Source: Pagrus major | Taxonomy: Eukaryota; Chordata; Actinopteri; Spariformes; Sparidae | DNA length: 64,000 nt | Assembly: GCF_040436345.1 (NCBI RefSeq) | Contig: NC_133237.1 | Span: 27,668,653-27,732,652, forward strand | Direction of reading: 5' to 3' | Shown: in pieces, positions 1 to 15,000 of the stretch | Layout of the letters: each line of letters starts with the position of its first letter | How positions within the stretch are numbered: position 1 is the first letter of the stretch | Notes under the pieces: model-generated | Database searches by the model: none | What the model was told of the DNA's origin: nothing | The model's input: the letters and a program-made list of their open reading frames with translations, nothing else | Made by a program: the position numbers and the translations under genes

Positions 1-336
1 GAGGTGCGTTCACAATCACACGCCGGCTTTTCTTCATGTTCAGTTGAGATGAAACGTTTGCTCCTGAGCTCAGTAATTAAATGTTTCCTGCTCTGTTATT
101 TCACTCTGCTTTTCATTATGGACACGCTCCTCTGGTCGCCCTCATCCGTGCCTTCAGTGGTACAAACACTAATTCATCATTTGCGGGTGTAAAACGTTCT
201 GAGCTCCTTTCAAATCCTGCAAACACCAGACTCCTGTGAAAAACAGCCCGTTTCTACACTGATCGTGCTGCTCTTAACAGCTGATGGCTGTTCACTGCAG
301 GTGTTTATAAGAAGGAACAGTAAAGAGATCAGTTCA

Positions 337-813
<477 letters not shown>

Positions 814-945
814 TCAATATTGATTTCAGGTTGGTATTTCACACACTGTAGCTCAGAAAATGCTGCACATGTGGAGGTCCTTTGATATTTCTCTCCGTTT
901 TAGTTTAAAAAAATCTGTCAAACCTAATCTGAGCCAATTTAAATT

Positions 946-1519
946 TAAAGGAACAGTTCACACAATTTTTTATTAAAAAACTCATCATCTCCTCCTGATG
1001 ATATAAAGTCAGGCTCAGCCATCATCTCCTCCTGATGATATAAAGTCAGGCTCAGCCATCATCTCCTCCTGATGATATAAAGTCAGGCTCAGTCATCATC
1101 TCCTCCTGATGATATAAAGTCAGGCTCAGCCATCATCTCCTCCTGATGATATAAAGTCAGGCTCAGCCATCATCTCCTCCTGATGATATAAAGTCAGGCT
1201 CAGTCATCATCTCCTCCTGATGATATAAAGTCAGGCTCAGCCATCATCTCCTCCTGATGATATAAAGTCAGGCTCAGTCATCATCTCCTCCTGATGATAT
1301 AAAGTCAGGCTCAGCCATCATCTCCTCCTGATGATATAAAGTCAGGCTCAGCCATCATCTCCTCCTGATGATATAAAGTCAGGCTCAGTCATCATCTCCT
1401 CCTGATGATATAAAGTCAGGCTCAGTCATCATCTCCTCCTGATGATATAAAGTCAGGCTCAGTCATCATCAGCAGGAGATGATGACTGAGCCTGACTTTT
1501 GGGGTGAACTGCTCCTTTA
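946..1519. mobile_element. MITE-like element carrying an expanded minisatellite
   Basis: The left end TAAAGGAACAGTTCAC (946-961) and the reverse complement of the right end TAAAGGAGCAGTTCAC (1504-1519) form terminal inverted repeats. Inside is a 37-bp tandem array (983-1470), then a short inverted copy of the unit. AAAGGAACAGTTCAC-type termini are familiar from abundant fish non-autonomous DNA transposons. It lies in a doc2a intron. Confidence 0.7.
983..1470. repeat. 37-bp minisatellite, array 1
   Basis: About 13 copies of a 37-bp unit containing CATCATCTCCTCCTGATGAT, then ATAAAGTCAGGCTCAG. Units differ mainly by C or T before CATCATC. Each unit holds a small hairpin (ATCATC / GATGAT). Related arrays occur at 13,007 and 27,271. 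Confidence 0.95.
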
Positions 1520-2029
<510 letters not shown>

Positions 2030-4591
2030 CTAACACAGATACTGTTTGTATCACAAGTTTGATCATATTTTATGTGAAATACCCAAATTATGCAATCTTA
2101 TTAAATATACACTGATTTAAATAAATGTCCACGACAGAAATATGAACTGAAATTAACACCTAAATGTTTATTTGGGACATTTTTTACATGTTATGAAGCA
2201 AAATATTCTAATAAAAACATGTTTCCACCTGCTGTCTGTTTAAAGTAAATATGAATGATCGATCTCTCTCTCGTACGTATCGACTGTTTAGTGATGAATC
2301 TAACAATCAGCTCCCAGTTGTGTAATCAGATTACTATAAATCACTTTCCTGCGTGTCTCCTGACCTTTTCACAGCTCACTGATATGAACACGCTGTGTTA
2401 ACTGCTGCAGGAGGATAAAGACGACAGCAGGACGGCTCGTTCTCACACAGACGGAGGATCAAACCACACTTGATTTCAGCCTGTTGGCCTCATCAGCAGA
2501 TCATCAGAGAAAGTGCTCCTAAATTTACTTCAACAGCTTTGACATTTGCAGCGACGGCAGAGAGAGAGAGATGTTTTTATTATTTTGAATGAGTCTGAGG
2601 GAGCAGAGAGAGACTGTGAGCCGACAGACGACAGCGTCACTACAGCAGCATTTATATTTAAACCACATGTAGGAGTCGGCTCTGTATCAGAGCAGCTTCA
2701 GTCTGAGTCCTCTGCTGTGGCCGGCACACGCCAGCAGTCTGTGAACGATCTCAGATCAGCTTCATCTCAAAGATAAATGTTGCCTTCAGGTGCAGATGTT
2801 GTCCAGAGTTCACAGGTCGTCACAAAAACACAGACGCTCTGATAAAATAACAACTCTTCACGTGTTCACCAGAAAGTCTTTGTGTTGTAAACCTCAGAGA
2901 CAACACAACTGTTAGCTGCTAACATGCTAACATGCTAAATGTCAGCATGTTAACCATCTAATGTTAGACAGTTAGCATGTTAGCATAACAATAAAACTGA
3001 CTAAAAGCACAGCTGAACTTCTTCATTACAAAACAACTGTTTTTTAAACAGACGACATCCTGAACTGGAGCAGATTTCATGTTTTAATGTAACTGTTGTG
3101 TTTCCAGAGCAGCTGCAGTAAAATCGCTGTTAACTCAGTAACATCTCAGTGGAAACAGGAGGTTTTTGAAACTTACAGGTTTTGATTTTCCTCCGTGTTC
3201 GCTGTGAGGACGTTTAATGTCCCCGACAACCTCTGTAGTCTCATTTAGACACTTGTTAGCAACCGCTAACCGTTTTTAACACACGTTTTTAAGAGCTTTA
3301 TAATTAAACTGTGGACATTTAATGATGAGTTTATGTCGGAGAACTAAACCTGTAAATATGTTCAGCCCGTCTGAACCCAGAAACTCGCTGACTTTGAGAC
3401 GAGGGAACAGGAAGTGCTGAAATGCAACTTATTTCCAGGTTTCCTCTCTGAGCCTCAGTTATCTTCTCTGTCTGGAGCTGTTAATGTTCATGATTTTACC
3501 TCTTTGGGTCTCAGGCAGTTAACCAGTGACTGAAGCTGTCTCATAAATGTAGTGAAGTAAAAAGTACAGTAAGAGTTTGTCGACAGCCTGCAGCTTTCTG
3601 TCGTCCGTCACATGTTGTTCCTTTAAACCTGCTGCAACACGACGGCTGCAGCGGCAGCTTTCATCCTCAGTGTAAAAATTCAAGCTGTTAAAAATCTAAA
3701 CGTTTCCATCACGCTCTCGGAGAACTGCCTCCACCTCGAGCAGCGCCCAGTTAATCCACCCTTTTAAACATTAAAGTAGCTCCTCAAGTAAAGAAATCTC
3801 AGTGGCAGCAGGTGTGCTGATTACCTCCCGTCTCACCTGATAATGAAGCAATTTAAAGTCCTCCTGTCTCCGTCCTCTCGTGTTGTTCTGTTCATGTAAC
3901 AAACTGAAGCCGCACAAAGTCTCATTAGATTTTTGTCACGATGATCTTAGAAGAGTTGAGTCACAGTCCTGCAGATTAGTTTCAGTACATGTTGTCCTTT
4001 TTTATTATCACCATCTGGACACTGCAGACCTCCACCAACACTGTCATCTTCTAAACTAATGACCACAGTAACAGATAATGTTTAGAAATGTTCAGCCTGA
4101 GCAACTTTAGCTTCCCTGCAAGAAGCCAGTAAAGTGTATTTCGTGCACGGAGACACAGTCATGGATAAAATATTCATAACCGATCCTGCAACGTAGAGAA
4201 ATCCTTTAACATGCAGGTTTTATTTCCTCCTACAGACGCTGTATCATAAATAATCAAAACCATATCCTGTCTCAGCCTGTTGGTATCTTAAAAACGTTGT
4301 GATCGCAGCAGGAATTTAAATCAAACCTATGTGAGTTTGACTGCACAGGATGAGTTTGTGATGTCAGCAGGTAACTGGAGCTGTTATAAGTGAACAAAAC
4401 AGAAATGAGTTTGTTGGGGAGAGAAAACATTCACGAGTCATTTTAGAGATGACGGTGATGCAAAACTGTCTCTTATCCTCAAATATCCACTGGATCCAGT
4501 TCAGTAACACAATTAGTCCAAAACGCGACAAAAACACTGAGGTTGTGGCGACTTCTTCATGTTTTTATCTGTAAGACTCAGTTCACTCAGT

Positions 4592-4769
4592 TTCTACGCC
4601 CGCCCTAGAGCCTGCAACAGCCAGTGAGTGATGGCGTAGACCAGCGACCCACTCTCTCTTCTTCCTCCTCTCTCCTGAGCCAATCACACGCCAGCCTCTC
4701 GATGATTGATGCATCATGTAGCCAATGAGATTCCAGATCCAGTAATATATAGTTTATATCAGTTTTTAA
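4592..4769. repeat. dispersed repeat family X, copy 1
   Basis: About 178 bp aligning end to end with 28,727-28,906. Shared blocks include CTAGAGCCT, ACAGCCA, GACCAGCGACCC, CATGTAGCCAATGAGA and CCAGTAATATATAGTTTATA. No coding capacity is seen. Probably an old non-autonomous element. Confidence 0.75.
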
Positions 4770-6022
4770 AGCCCTAAACATGGAAATTATGAAATTATGT
4801 GAAAGTTTGTTTTGACTGTTTTATCAGCACAAAGTTAATGTTAATAAGGAAATAAAGAAATATAATGAGTTTAATGCTCAGTCAGCGGGATTATGAGGTC
4901 ACAAAATGACTTTTTTTGCAGCATGCCTGAATATTTCCTCAGTAAAACATGTGTTAAGTGTTTATATTCAGTGATATTGTGATTAAATCAGACCATGTCA
5001 GACTGTATGATGTGGATACATTGTGTTTCCAGCTGACGGAGGCAGTTACAGCTCATCTGTAGGCTGATTTCTGCATTAAAACATTTAATCATGTTCAGCC
5101 TCCTATAGATCAATGAGCTGCTGACTCCAGACCGCGTCTGTACTCTGGTTCAACAACACTACCAACTAGAAGTCCAGCATCATTTTTCACATATTCTCAG
5201 GATGAGACCGGGTTACTGAGTATTTATCTGGAGCTCTTTTGTCTTTGTGTGTCCTGCAGCGTCGTAGTATTATATATACAGTATATAATAAAGAAATGAA
5301 GTGTTTTATATGATTCCCGGCTCCGATCATAAATGAAATCTGCTCTCGTCGTCTGTGAATCAGCTGCACCGGGTGGAGAATTATGGAGGCTTCAGCGTAA
5401 AATACAAATAAAATCAATAACAGTATTTCAGAACACGTTCGGGCTGATTGTGTTCTGTTCTGCTGAACGTGTTGGGTCCCGGAGCGGCAGAGCTTCAGGC
5501 TGTGAAGACGAGGTGATGAAGAGACGACAGATACCTGCACACTCTCAGGTGGAGCAGGTGTCAGGTGAACTGTAGCTGTAGATTTATGACGGTGCAGCTC
5601 GACGTCTCTTTATTGTCTCTGACTCTCTAATTGGGCTCCGGTGTGACAGTTTGCTCTGAATCATGTTACAACGACTGTAAATCTTTACGGACGTCTTCTC
5701 CCTCTCTGTTCTGCACAGACGTTTGATTTGATCCCAGCAGCTTCAGATAAAACAGGATTGTTCTCAGCCTGGCAGAAGACTCAGACTCTCCAGGTGTGAC
5801 GGATGCTACAGAAAGTACAAAAGGCCACTTCCTGTGTAATGACGACAGAAGCTGACTACGACTCTTCGGTGTATTTCAGTCAGAAAATGAAGTTAAGACA
5901 GAAGCTCAAGATTCAACCAGCTGAAACAAACTGAGGCTTAAATGGATTTTCTCTCAAAGCAGCAACGAAAGCAGCGTGTTGAATAAAAATAATGAAGGTG
6001 TTTGACATTGTTACAGATACTA

Positions 6023-6100
6023 GAGGTGGAAGAAGGACTCAGATCCTTTACTTCAGTAAAAGCACTAATACCACACTGTGAAAATACTATGGCTGCACCC
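6023..6100 (+). mobile_element. hAT-like MITE fragment
   Basis: The stretch AGGTGGAAGAAGGACTCAGA followed by TCCTTTACTTCAGTAAAAG matches the terminus of a very abundant fish non-autonomous transposon (the GGTGGAAGAAGTATTCAGAT type). Only one end is recognisable. Confidence 0.5.
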
Positions 6101-6297
6101 CGTCAAAATAAAACACCCTGCAGACTCTTTACACCACAACCTGAAGTCTCTGTTTCCATCAGCAGCTCCACAGCTCTGACGCTAACGAGCTGCCAGGACA
6201 CGAACACTGAACGACTTCAACTGTCCCGTCAGAGCCAACGGCTTCAGGCTGGTGACAGACAGAAACAGACGCTTTGTAGCTGTTTTTGTGAATACTT

Positions 6298-6347
6298 CGT
6301 CCACCTACATCCACCTACATCCACCTACATCCACCTACATCCACCTC
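6298..6347. repeat. 10-bp tandem repeat
   Basis: Five copies of CCACCTACAT-type units. Confidence 0.85.
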
Positions 6348-7078
6348 TGCCTCTGAGCGACACCAGTCATCCCTCTCAAGGTCGTAATCGTGTCGTTTCT
6401 CTGTGTTTCTTTGTCTGGATTTGAAAGAGTGCTGACGAGGCAACGAGACAAACTAAATGAGGACGCTCTCAAAACTCCACAGGAAGCTTCAGTTCGGTCT
6501 CTAGAAGTAGATTTTTATGATTCGAGCATTCATCAGTGTCTGTTTGTAGCAACATGCAATAATTCCAGTGGAAGTTGGTTCCAGTCTTTATGTTGCTCAT
6601 GAGATTATCACCAGTCAGTTGGTTATTTTTATTGCTTGTGCTATATTTTATTCTTTATCTGTTTTTGTTGTATTCATCCATATTTCATTGCTGTCTCAGT
6701 TTGCATTAGTCTCTTAATCCATTTTTGCAGCCTACAAACTCTCGAGATGAAACGACCACAAACAGATGCAAAACCTCTGAAACACACACAGTGAGACACA
6801 AACTGACCACGAAGAGACACAAAACTACGACACGTTCACCAAGTTTGCTTTTTTCCCCTGAGTTCCTGTGAAGACAATCTGAACTGTGCAGCAGACAGAT
6901 CCGACTCTGACTGACCAACAGAAGCCTCTTCGTTTGAAACCCACTGAGGCCTAAAAGCACTTGTGTGTGAATGGGAGATAAATCTCTGCAGCCGGGCTCC
7001 AGACTCTGCCGTAAAGCCGAGCCCAGCAGAGCGGAGGCCGTTACAGCGGCACATTACCGGTCTGCAGAGCGTCCTTAC

Positions 7079-7158
7079 CTTGGCCCGCAGCACGGTGCAG
7101 TGCAGCTCGCTGGAGCTCTGCTCATATCTCAGCTCGAACTCCAGCGTCCCCAGAGCAG
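7079..7158 (-). CDS. doc2a: doc2a exon: N-terminal strand of C2A domain
   Basis: This 80-nt exon begins with the last two bases of a Thr codon and encodes ALGTLEFELRYEQSSSELHC then TVLRAK. This is the first beta strands of the C2A domain in DOC2 proteins (ALGTLEFxLxYD...LHCxxxRAKGL). The acceptor is CTCAG|CT and the donor AAG|GTAAGG. With exon 1 ending in A it restores ACT GCT CTG, giving DDCTALGTLEF, the junction typical of the family. The next exon begins GLKPMD, also in frame. Low sequence ambiguity makes this a firm call although it is too short to stand out as an open frame. Confidence 0.92.
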
Positions 7159-7458
7159 CTGAGGAAACACATGGAGGCAGAGAGGACAGAGACGATCAGA
7201 CCCAATATCAAAACATGATTTACAACAACCTGTCAGAATGAATAATAAAGAGGAGCCATGCAACAGCAGAGAGGAACATCTGAGGAGCTTCATGCGTTCA
7301 GTGGATGGAAATCCAATTTAGTGGAGCAGCAACTGTCACAGTGATGTGAACACAACTCATCACATGTCAACACGCAAAAGCCTCTTAAACAGGAGAGCCG
7401 ACACATTCGTCACGCCTCGTTACAACCGTGCACACATACAGAGTGAGACATGTTCATA

Positions 7459-7501
7459 CAACACACACACACACACACACCAAACACACACACACACACA
7501 C

Positions 7502-7578
<77 letters not shown>

Positions 7579-7584
7579 AAACAC
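7459..7584. repeat. (CA)n microsatellite with CCAAA interruptions
   Basis: CA repeat interrupted by ACCAAACAC at regular intervals. Confidence 0.95.
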
Positions 7585-7865
7585 AACCTGATGTTCTTCC
7601 AGTGCTGTTATATAAGACCATACATGCAGCGTGTGATTCACAGGGATTAGAACAAATATGTATTTTAAGCATCAGCTCCAGAAACAGACCACAGCTTACA
7701 CAACACATTGTTTTTATGCTAAGCTACGAGCCGCTGTGAGATACTGTATGAGTGATCCACACAGAGCTGGAGTCGTGCCGGCAGCCTGGTCACACAGGAC
7801 TATTTAAAGTGACTGTTACTATTTCCTGTTGGATCAGCGAGAAATCAACTGCTACCGACCACGAA

Positions 7866-8470
7866 GCTCATGAAACAGCCACAAAGACACAAAACAACAA
7901 GAGACACAGAGGCACCTCAACGAGATACAGATGACTACAACCAGATACAGACGACTACAACCAGATACAGACGACTACAACGAGATACAGACGACTACAA
8001 CGAGATACAGACGACTACAACCAGACAAAAACTAACAGAGAGACAATGTGACCATAAAGACACACAAATAACTACAGACAACCACAAACAGACACACAAA
8101 GCAGCAAAATGAGCCACAAAGAGAAACAAATCAACTACGAAGGACCACAAGGGAGAAAAAACAACCGCAGAGACACAAATGACCACAAAGACACAAAACA
8201 CGACCACAAAAAGTGAAAAAACAGTACGACAAAGGGATGCAAAATGAACGATGAGATGCAAAACAACTACAAGGAGACACAATATGACCACAAAGAAACT
8301 TGAACACAAAGAGATGATGCTAACAGACGGACAAAGAGGGACACAAAATGACCACGGGAGATGTAAAACGACTACAAAGAGACAGAAAATGACCATAGAA
8401 AGACAAAACTACAGTGACACAACGATCAGACACAAAATGACCACAAAGACACATAAAACGACGGACGGCC
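7866..8470. repeat. degenerate ACAAAGACACAAAA repeat
   Basis: Long degenerate tandem repeat of units like GACCACAAAGAGACACAAAA. It includes a cleaner 20-bp array (AGATACAGACGACTACAACC) at about 7923-8025. Confidence 0.85.
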
Positions 8471-8589
8471 AGCTGACGGAGGAAGAGGAGGAAGTCAGCT
8501 CACAGAGGAGATCACAGGTGGTGCACAACAAAGCAGCTGCTGTCCACAGAACAAGGTCAGCGACGATGAATTATTGATTAAAGGACGGT

Positions 8590-8911
8590 TACACACTTTG
8601 AATAATACATACTTTTCTTTTCTTTTCTTTAGGAGTTAGGAGAGCAGTATAAGTACACGAGTACCGTCAGTTTCATGCAGTAAAAGTACATGATGTGCTG
8701 TTGTGTCAGTCTGTGTCTGATTCTGTTCATCTTCATCTGTGCAAACAACCTTTAATACACAGACTCATATAAATATAATGCAGTAAAAACTGTCTTCTGC
8801 TGACAGTACAACTCAACATTACCTGGAAAGACTCAAGTAAAGTACCTAAAATTGTAATTAAGATTGTACTCAGATAAATGCACTGTACTTAGTTACTTTC
8901 CACCGCTGCAT
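8590..8911. mobile_element. hAT-like MITE (ACTTAGTTACTTTCCACC end)
   Basis: Contains AAGTACATG, ACTCAAGTAAAGTACC and the end ACTTAGTTACTTTCCACCGC (8888-8907). This is the typical terminus (TGGAAAGTAACTAAGTAC in reverse) of an abundant teleost MITE family. Related copies lie at 11,985, 14,590, 34,240, 46,400 and 58,910. Confidence 0.6.
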
Positions 8912-9237
8912 CGCTGCAGCCTCAAACATCTATTCAGGTTTCATGTCTTTGTCCCGCCCACATACGTCTGAGCTCACTGGTGCAGGACTGAAGCTGCTGC
9001 GAGGAGGAGGAAGTGTTTACAGACAAAATATGAATGATGTCAGACGGCAGCTGTGACGCTGACATCCACTTCACTTCATCCAGTCATAGAGGAGAAACTA
9101 CAGGAAGTTGTTTCAGCTCTACAGAAACCACGAGGACACAACGCTGGAGCAAACATGGAGGATCATCCAGACCCCCACCCCTCCAAAATAAGAGCAGGAC
9201 CCTCCGGCTGAGAGAGACAGAACGTGCTGAATATCCT

Positions 9238-9442
9238 CGTTGGTCATTTTGTCTCCATGTCGTGGTTTTGTGTCTCTTCATCGTTCGCTGCCTGCTGTCT
9301 GTTTGTGCTTCTTCAGTGTTTCTTTGTAGTAGTTTTGTGTCTCTGATATTTTTGTGTGTCTGTTTTTGTAGCTTTTTGTCTCTTTGTAGTCTTTTGACAT
9401 CTCTTGTGGTCATTTTGTATCTATGTGTTCATCTGTAGTTGT
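9238..9442. repeat. degenerate TTTTGTGTCTCT repeat
   Basis: Reverse-sense relative of the repeat at 7866-8470; units like GTAGTTTTGTGTCTC recur. Confidence 0.75.
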
Positions 9443-9449
9443 TTTGCGT

Positions 9450-9646
9450 CATCCATCCATCCATCCATCCATCCATCCATCCATGCATCCATCCATCCAA
9501 CCATCCATCCATCCATCCATCCATCCAACCATCCATGCATCCATCCATGCATCCATCCATCCAACCATCCATCCATCCATCCATCCATCCATCCATCCAT
9601 CCATCCATCCATCCATCCAACCATCCATCCATCCATCCATCCATCC
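9450..9646. repeat. (CATC)n microsatellite
   Basis: About 49 tetranucleotide units, mainly CATC with scattered CAAC and TGCATC variants. All frames are open for long stretches (Ile-His-Pro-Ser); this is not coding. Confidence 0.97.
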
Positions 9647-11044
9647 TCAGCTGGTCTCTGCAGTCTTCAACATGAAATGTAAATAAAGGGGCTCTTGGAT
9701 GTTTTATTCAGGTTTCTGGATGTGGATTATTCTCCACCCACCTCGTCTGCCTCAGGCTGCAGTAACAACATCCTGCACCAACACAAGCAGCAGCATGAAG
9801 ACGTCACTGTGCTGTAATAATGAACGTGAGGCTGATGAAGTCTCTGCAGATCATCTGTGTCTGCTCTCACACATCAGAGTCTCCTGCTCTGATCAATCTG
9901 ATCATTACGAAACAGCAGAAATCAGCGACCAGTGACTGCAAAACACATCTGATTATGAAAACATGTTAACGAGGGAAAACCTCTAATTAGTCTTTACTGT
10001 AGAGATGTGAATCAGTGAGGAGGCTGACAACATGTCGGAGGCTCTGCAGCGCTGAGAGCATCAGCCTCAGTCATTTATCACAATCTACTGTGATTCCTGA
10101 AGGTGGAGAGCATGAAGCAGTGAAGCTCCCTCACACAGAGCTCATCAGTCCTCCCTGTCTCTGAAGCACTGATTGTGTTTCAGCTGCCTCGATGTGGAAA
10201 TATTCTCACTAACACACGATCTGAAGAGGTTTGTGTTGCATTATTAAAGTTATTGTGACACAACGACATGAATCATTTATCAGTCGTGTCTGAGCTGAAC
10301 TGGTCGTCGATGTGGAGGCCGGTCAGATAAATCGGACTCTGGTGTTGTTAACATGTTCGCAGTGAAGTCACTGCAGCTTCGTTACGTCCCGACAGACTAC
10401 GGCAGTCACAGACAAACTCAGGAGTCCAGATTCAGAACATCGTCCATTTAGATGTTTCTGGGAAAAACATTTAAATTCAACGTCTCTGACGAGGTCGAGA
10501 AGACGTCCGGTGGAACCAGAATTAAAGTTTCTTGACGTCTGTTCAGTTTCCACTGTTGACGTTTTCACTCTGTAATGTCAGACTCCTCATCAGCTTCAGT
10601 TTCAGACGTCTGAAGAACTTCTTGTCGTTCAAAATTTAAGGTTTTATGACGACTAAATTACAACTACTACAACTACAAAGAGTCTCTGTGGATCTACAGC
10701 TGACGTCATCTCGAGTTCACTTCAGTTTCTCTAATCTGTCCAGAGTGAACCCTCTTCACAGACAAATCAATAAAGGATCTTTGAAAAAGAAAATAAACCA
10801 ACATGTCCTCTGGTACCAGTCAGCTGATCATCTTCGTCACACAGGAGAAGAGTCTAAAAGGCTAACGCTAAGCTAGCTGCAGGCTAACGCTAAGCTAGCT
10901 GTGTCCGGATGTGAACAGAAGCAGACGAGTGGAGAAGATAAATATTGGACGAGTCTCAGAGCTTTGATCAGAAGTTACAGCCTGACTTTCAAAATAAACT
11001 CAGAATGTTACATCTCTGCAGAAATCTGATTTTCAAAATAAAGG

Positions 11045-12446
<1,402 letters not shown>

Positions 12447-13006
12447 CTCTTAGTCTCGTATATTCAGAACCAAGTGGACTCATGAAGACTCTCAGCTTCT
12501 AAAGGCAGCTCAGAACCAACACGTCAGTCCGTCTCTAAATACTTCCTGTTTGTGGTTGTCAGCTCGCAGCTCATTGGTTCCCGCTGACGGGGGCAGTGAT
12601 GTCATCACGGTGGAGCTCATGGAGGAAAATATAAAACATCTCTACAGACGCGTCACAGCTCACGTCCTCACGCTTGTTTTAACAGGCCCACTCTCTCCGT
12701 CTCTGCAGCGGCTCCGACTCAATTTATCCCAACAGCAGCTCGACGGGCGGCTGCAGGCACCTGACAGCAGGAGTTTAATGAGGACTGAGAAGAGGGAAGG
12801 CGGTGAGAGAGGTCGGAGTAGATCTTGAGAAAAGATGTGAAGATGCTGTTTAATATCAACCTCTGCTGGACAGGTGTGAAGGTGAGACAGAGGAGGTACT
12901 GGAGGAGTTCTGTGCAGGACCAGGAGCAGCAGAGCGAGCAGGCAGCTCCTTAATGAGGTTTCCATCTCCTGCACGCTGAAACAGCCTCCAGCCTGCTTCA
13001 TACACC
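12447..13006. other. non-coding stretch upstream of doc2a coding exon 1
   Basis: No feature found. If the first exon is near 23.7 kb this is intron 1. Confidence 0.5.
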
Positions 13007-13233
13007 AAGTCAGGCTCAGCCATCTCCTCCTGATGATATAAAGTCAGGCTCAGTCATCATCTCCTCCTGATGATATAAAGTCAGGCTCAGCCATCATCTC
13101 CTGCTGATGATATAAAGTCAGGCTCAGCCATCATCTCCTCCTGATGATATAAAGTCAGGCTCAGCCATCATCTCCTCCTGATGATATAAAGTCAGGCTCA
13201 GCCATCATCTCCTCCTGATGATATAAAGTCAGG
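13007..13233. repeat. 37-bp minisatellite, array 2
   Basis: About six copies of the same unit as at 983-1470 (CATCATCTCCTCCTGATGAT, then ATAAAGTCAGGCTCAG), one with CTGCTG in place of CTCCTG. Confidence 0.95.
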
Positions 13234-13234
13234 T

Positions 13235-13330
13235 GAAGTCTCGTAGTCCACAGAACATTTCTGGAGCTTCACAGTAAAACAGAGTTGCAGCGTTCTGCTG
13301 AACAGCTGAAGCAGCTGGAGATGATTTAAA
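13235..13330. repeat. dispersed repeat family Y, copy 1
   Basis: About 96 bp starting AAGTCTCGTAGTCCACAGAA and ending GAGATGATTTAAA. It is nearly identical to 28,432-28,526, with only a few substitutions. Both copies sit close to a 37-bp minisatellite array. Confidence 0.85.
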
Positions 13331-14589
13331 CATCAGATGTCTCCATGCAGCTCGTCTGCTGTGATCACAGAGATCAACCTGATCTGAGGAGATGATGTTT
13401 ACACCCTCAGCCGTGGTCGAGCTCCTGCTAACACTTCAGACGATCTGAGCGGCTACAAGATGGAAATAAGTTTTTTATTGACCAGCGTAGTGAAGTTCTG
13501 CAGTTACACATGTGATGTCAGTATTTAAACCCAAACCACAATGTTTTCTTTCTTTACAATGTTCTGGTCCAGATCCTGCACGGATCATGGTCCCCGTCGT
13601 CTCTGAGAAATCCTTAAAATCATTAGCAAGGAAAATAAAACCTCACTGGACTGTTGTTATTTTAGCAAGAGAACGAAAATGATGCAAACTATTGAAAACT
13701 CAGACACTCAGCAGCCTGTTCAAGCTAACGGTGTACTAGCGTCAACAGTAGCTTTAAGGATCAGCAGCTGCTCGTCTCTTTGGTTCACTGCAGACACTGA
13801 ATGTAAAGCTGCTGTCACCTTTCTGTAGAAACTGAACAAATGTGTCTGACCTCCGTCACATCTCTTCAGTCTGAGTCACAGCTGAAGCTTCAGGCTCCAC
13901 TGCTGACATTTACAAAGACAACTTTTTTTACTTTTATCAAGATATTTATTTAATTATTTATTTATTATTTTGGCAGGTTCAGTCCTCCATAAATTTGAGC
14001 TGCGTTATGGCAACAAAACTAGTTTGTGATGAGACGTCAGGACATTTTGCGGACGTGTTTGTGGAGACAGAACCAGGTCTTTAAAGATTCACACGATGTT
14101 TTCCGAACCTTAACCAGGTGGTTTTTGTGCCTGAACCCGACCAGACTAAAATTATTGTTATTTATGTATTCAGCCGTCTGTCATTAGGAACAAAAACACA
14201 ATGACTCTGCTGTTTGGAGGCTGAACAGTGTTTAAATAATTATCCATTAAACCCTCAACACAAATATAAACTTCCCTCCATAATTTTCGATCAGTGGCTG
14301 TAACTGATCGAAACTCTGATTAGTCTAATTTCCGGGACAACTGGGTCAAGGTTCAGGACTTTTCAGGATGTCTGGACCCTCTTTTACCTCCTGATGACTT
14401 AACGAGGCTGAGAGCGATCCCTCCAGAGCCTCAGCAGACGTTATGTAACTCAGTCGGAGCTGAGCGGCGCTGATAATGACCCTGGTGAGTAAACTGATCC
14501 TCATGTGTGAAAACACCAGACTGCCCCTTTAATCTGCAGCTCCCTGTGAGCCTGCTGCAGCCGACTCAGAGGTCACAGAGGACGGTGCA
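13331..14589. other. non-coding, no feature seen
   Basis: No open frame with a family signature, no tandem array and no recognisable element. Confidence 0.5.
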
Positions 14590-15000
14590 GTTTTGAGTTA
14601 CTTTACTTTACTCGAGGATTTCTGAGTTCCATATCGTACTTTTACTCCATTACATTTATATGTTAACTTTGATTACTTAGTACATTTACTCAAGTACTGT
14701 TCTTAAGTGCATGTTGAGGGTACTTGTACTTTACTTGAGTATTTCCATTTCATGCTCCACTACATTTATCTGACAACTTTAGTTACTTTGCAGATATCAG
14801 ATTACTCAGCGTTGATAGGCTGTTACTTGCGACGTGTAACCGATCAGAGTGTGTCGCAGACGGAGAAAGACTCTTGTGAGTAAAGTAACTAGAAACTAAA
14901 ACTGTCACATGGAGGAAAAAACAATATTTAAAGTGGCATGAAAAGAAAGGACTCAAAGAACAGTACTCAAGTAAATGTACTTAGTTACATTCCAGCAGGA
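14590..15000. mobile_element. hAT-like MITE, diverged copy
   Basis: Repeats the signature of the element at 11,985: TTTACTCCATTACATTTATA, TTACTCAAGT, CTCCACTACATTTATCTGAC and the end ACTTAGTTACATTCCAGCAG. Confidence 0.6.

Noticed and set aside
983-1470. CRISPR-like regular array
   Set aside because: Units are adjacent 37-bp tandem copies with no unique spacers, in a vertebrate genome.
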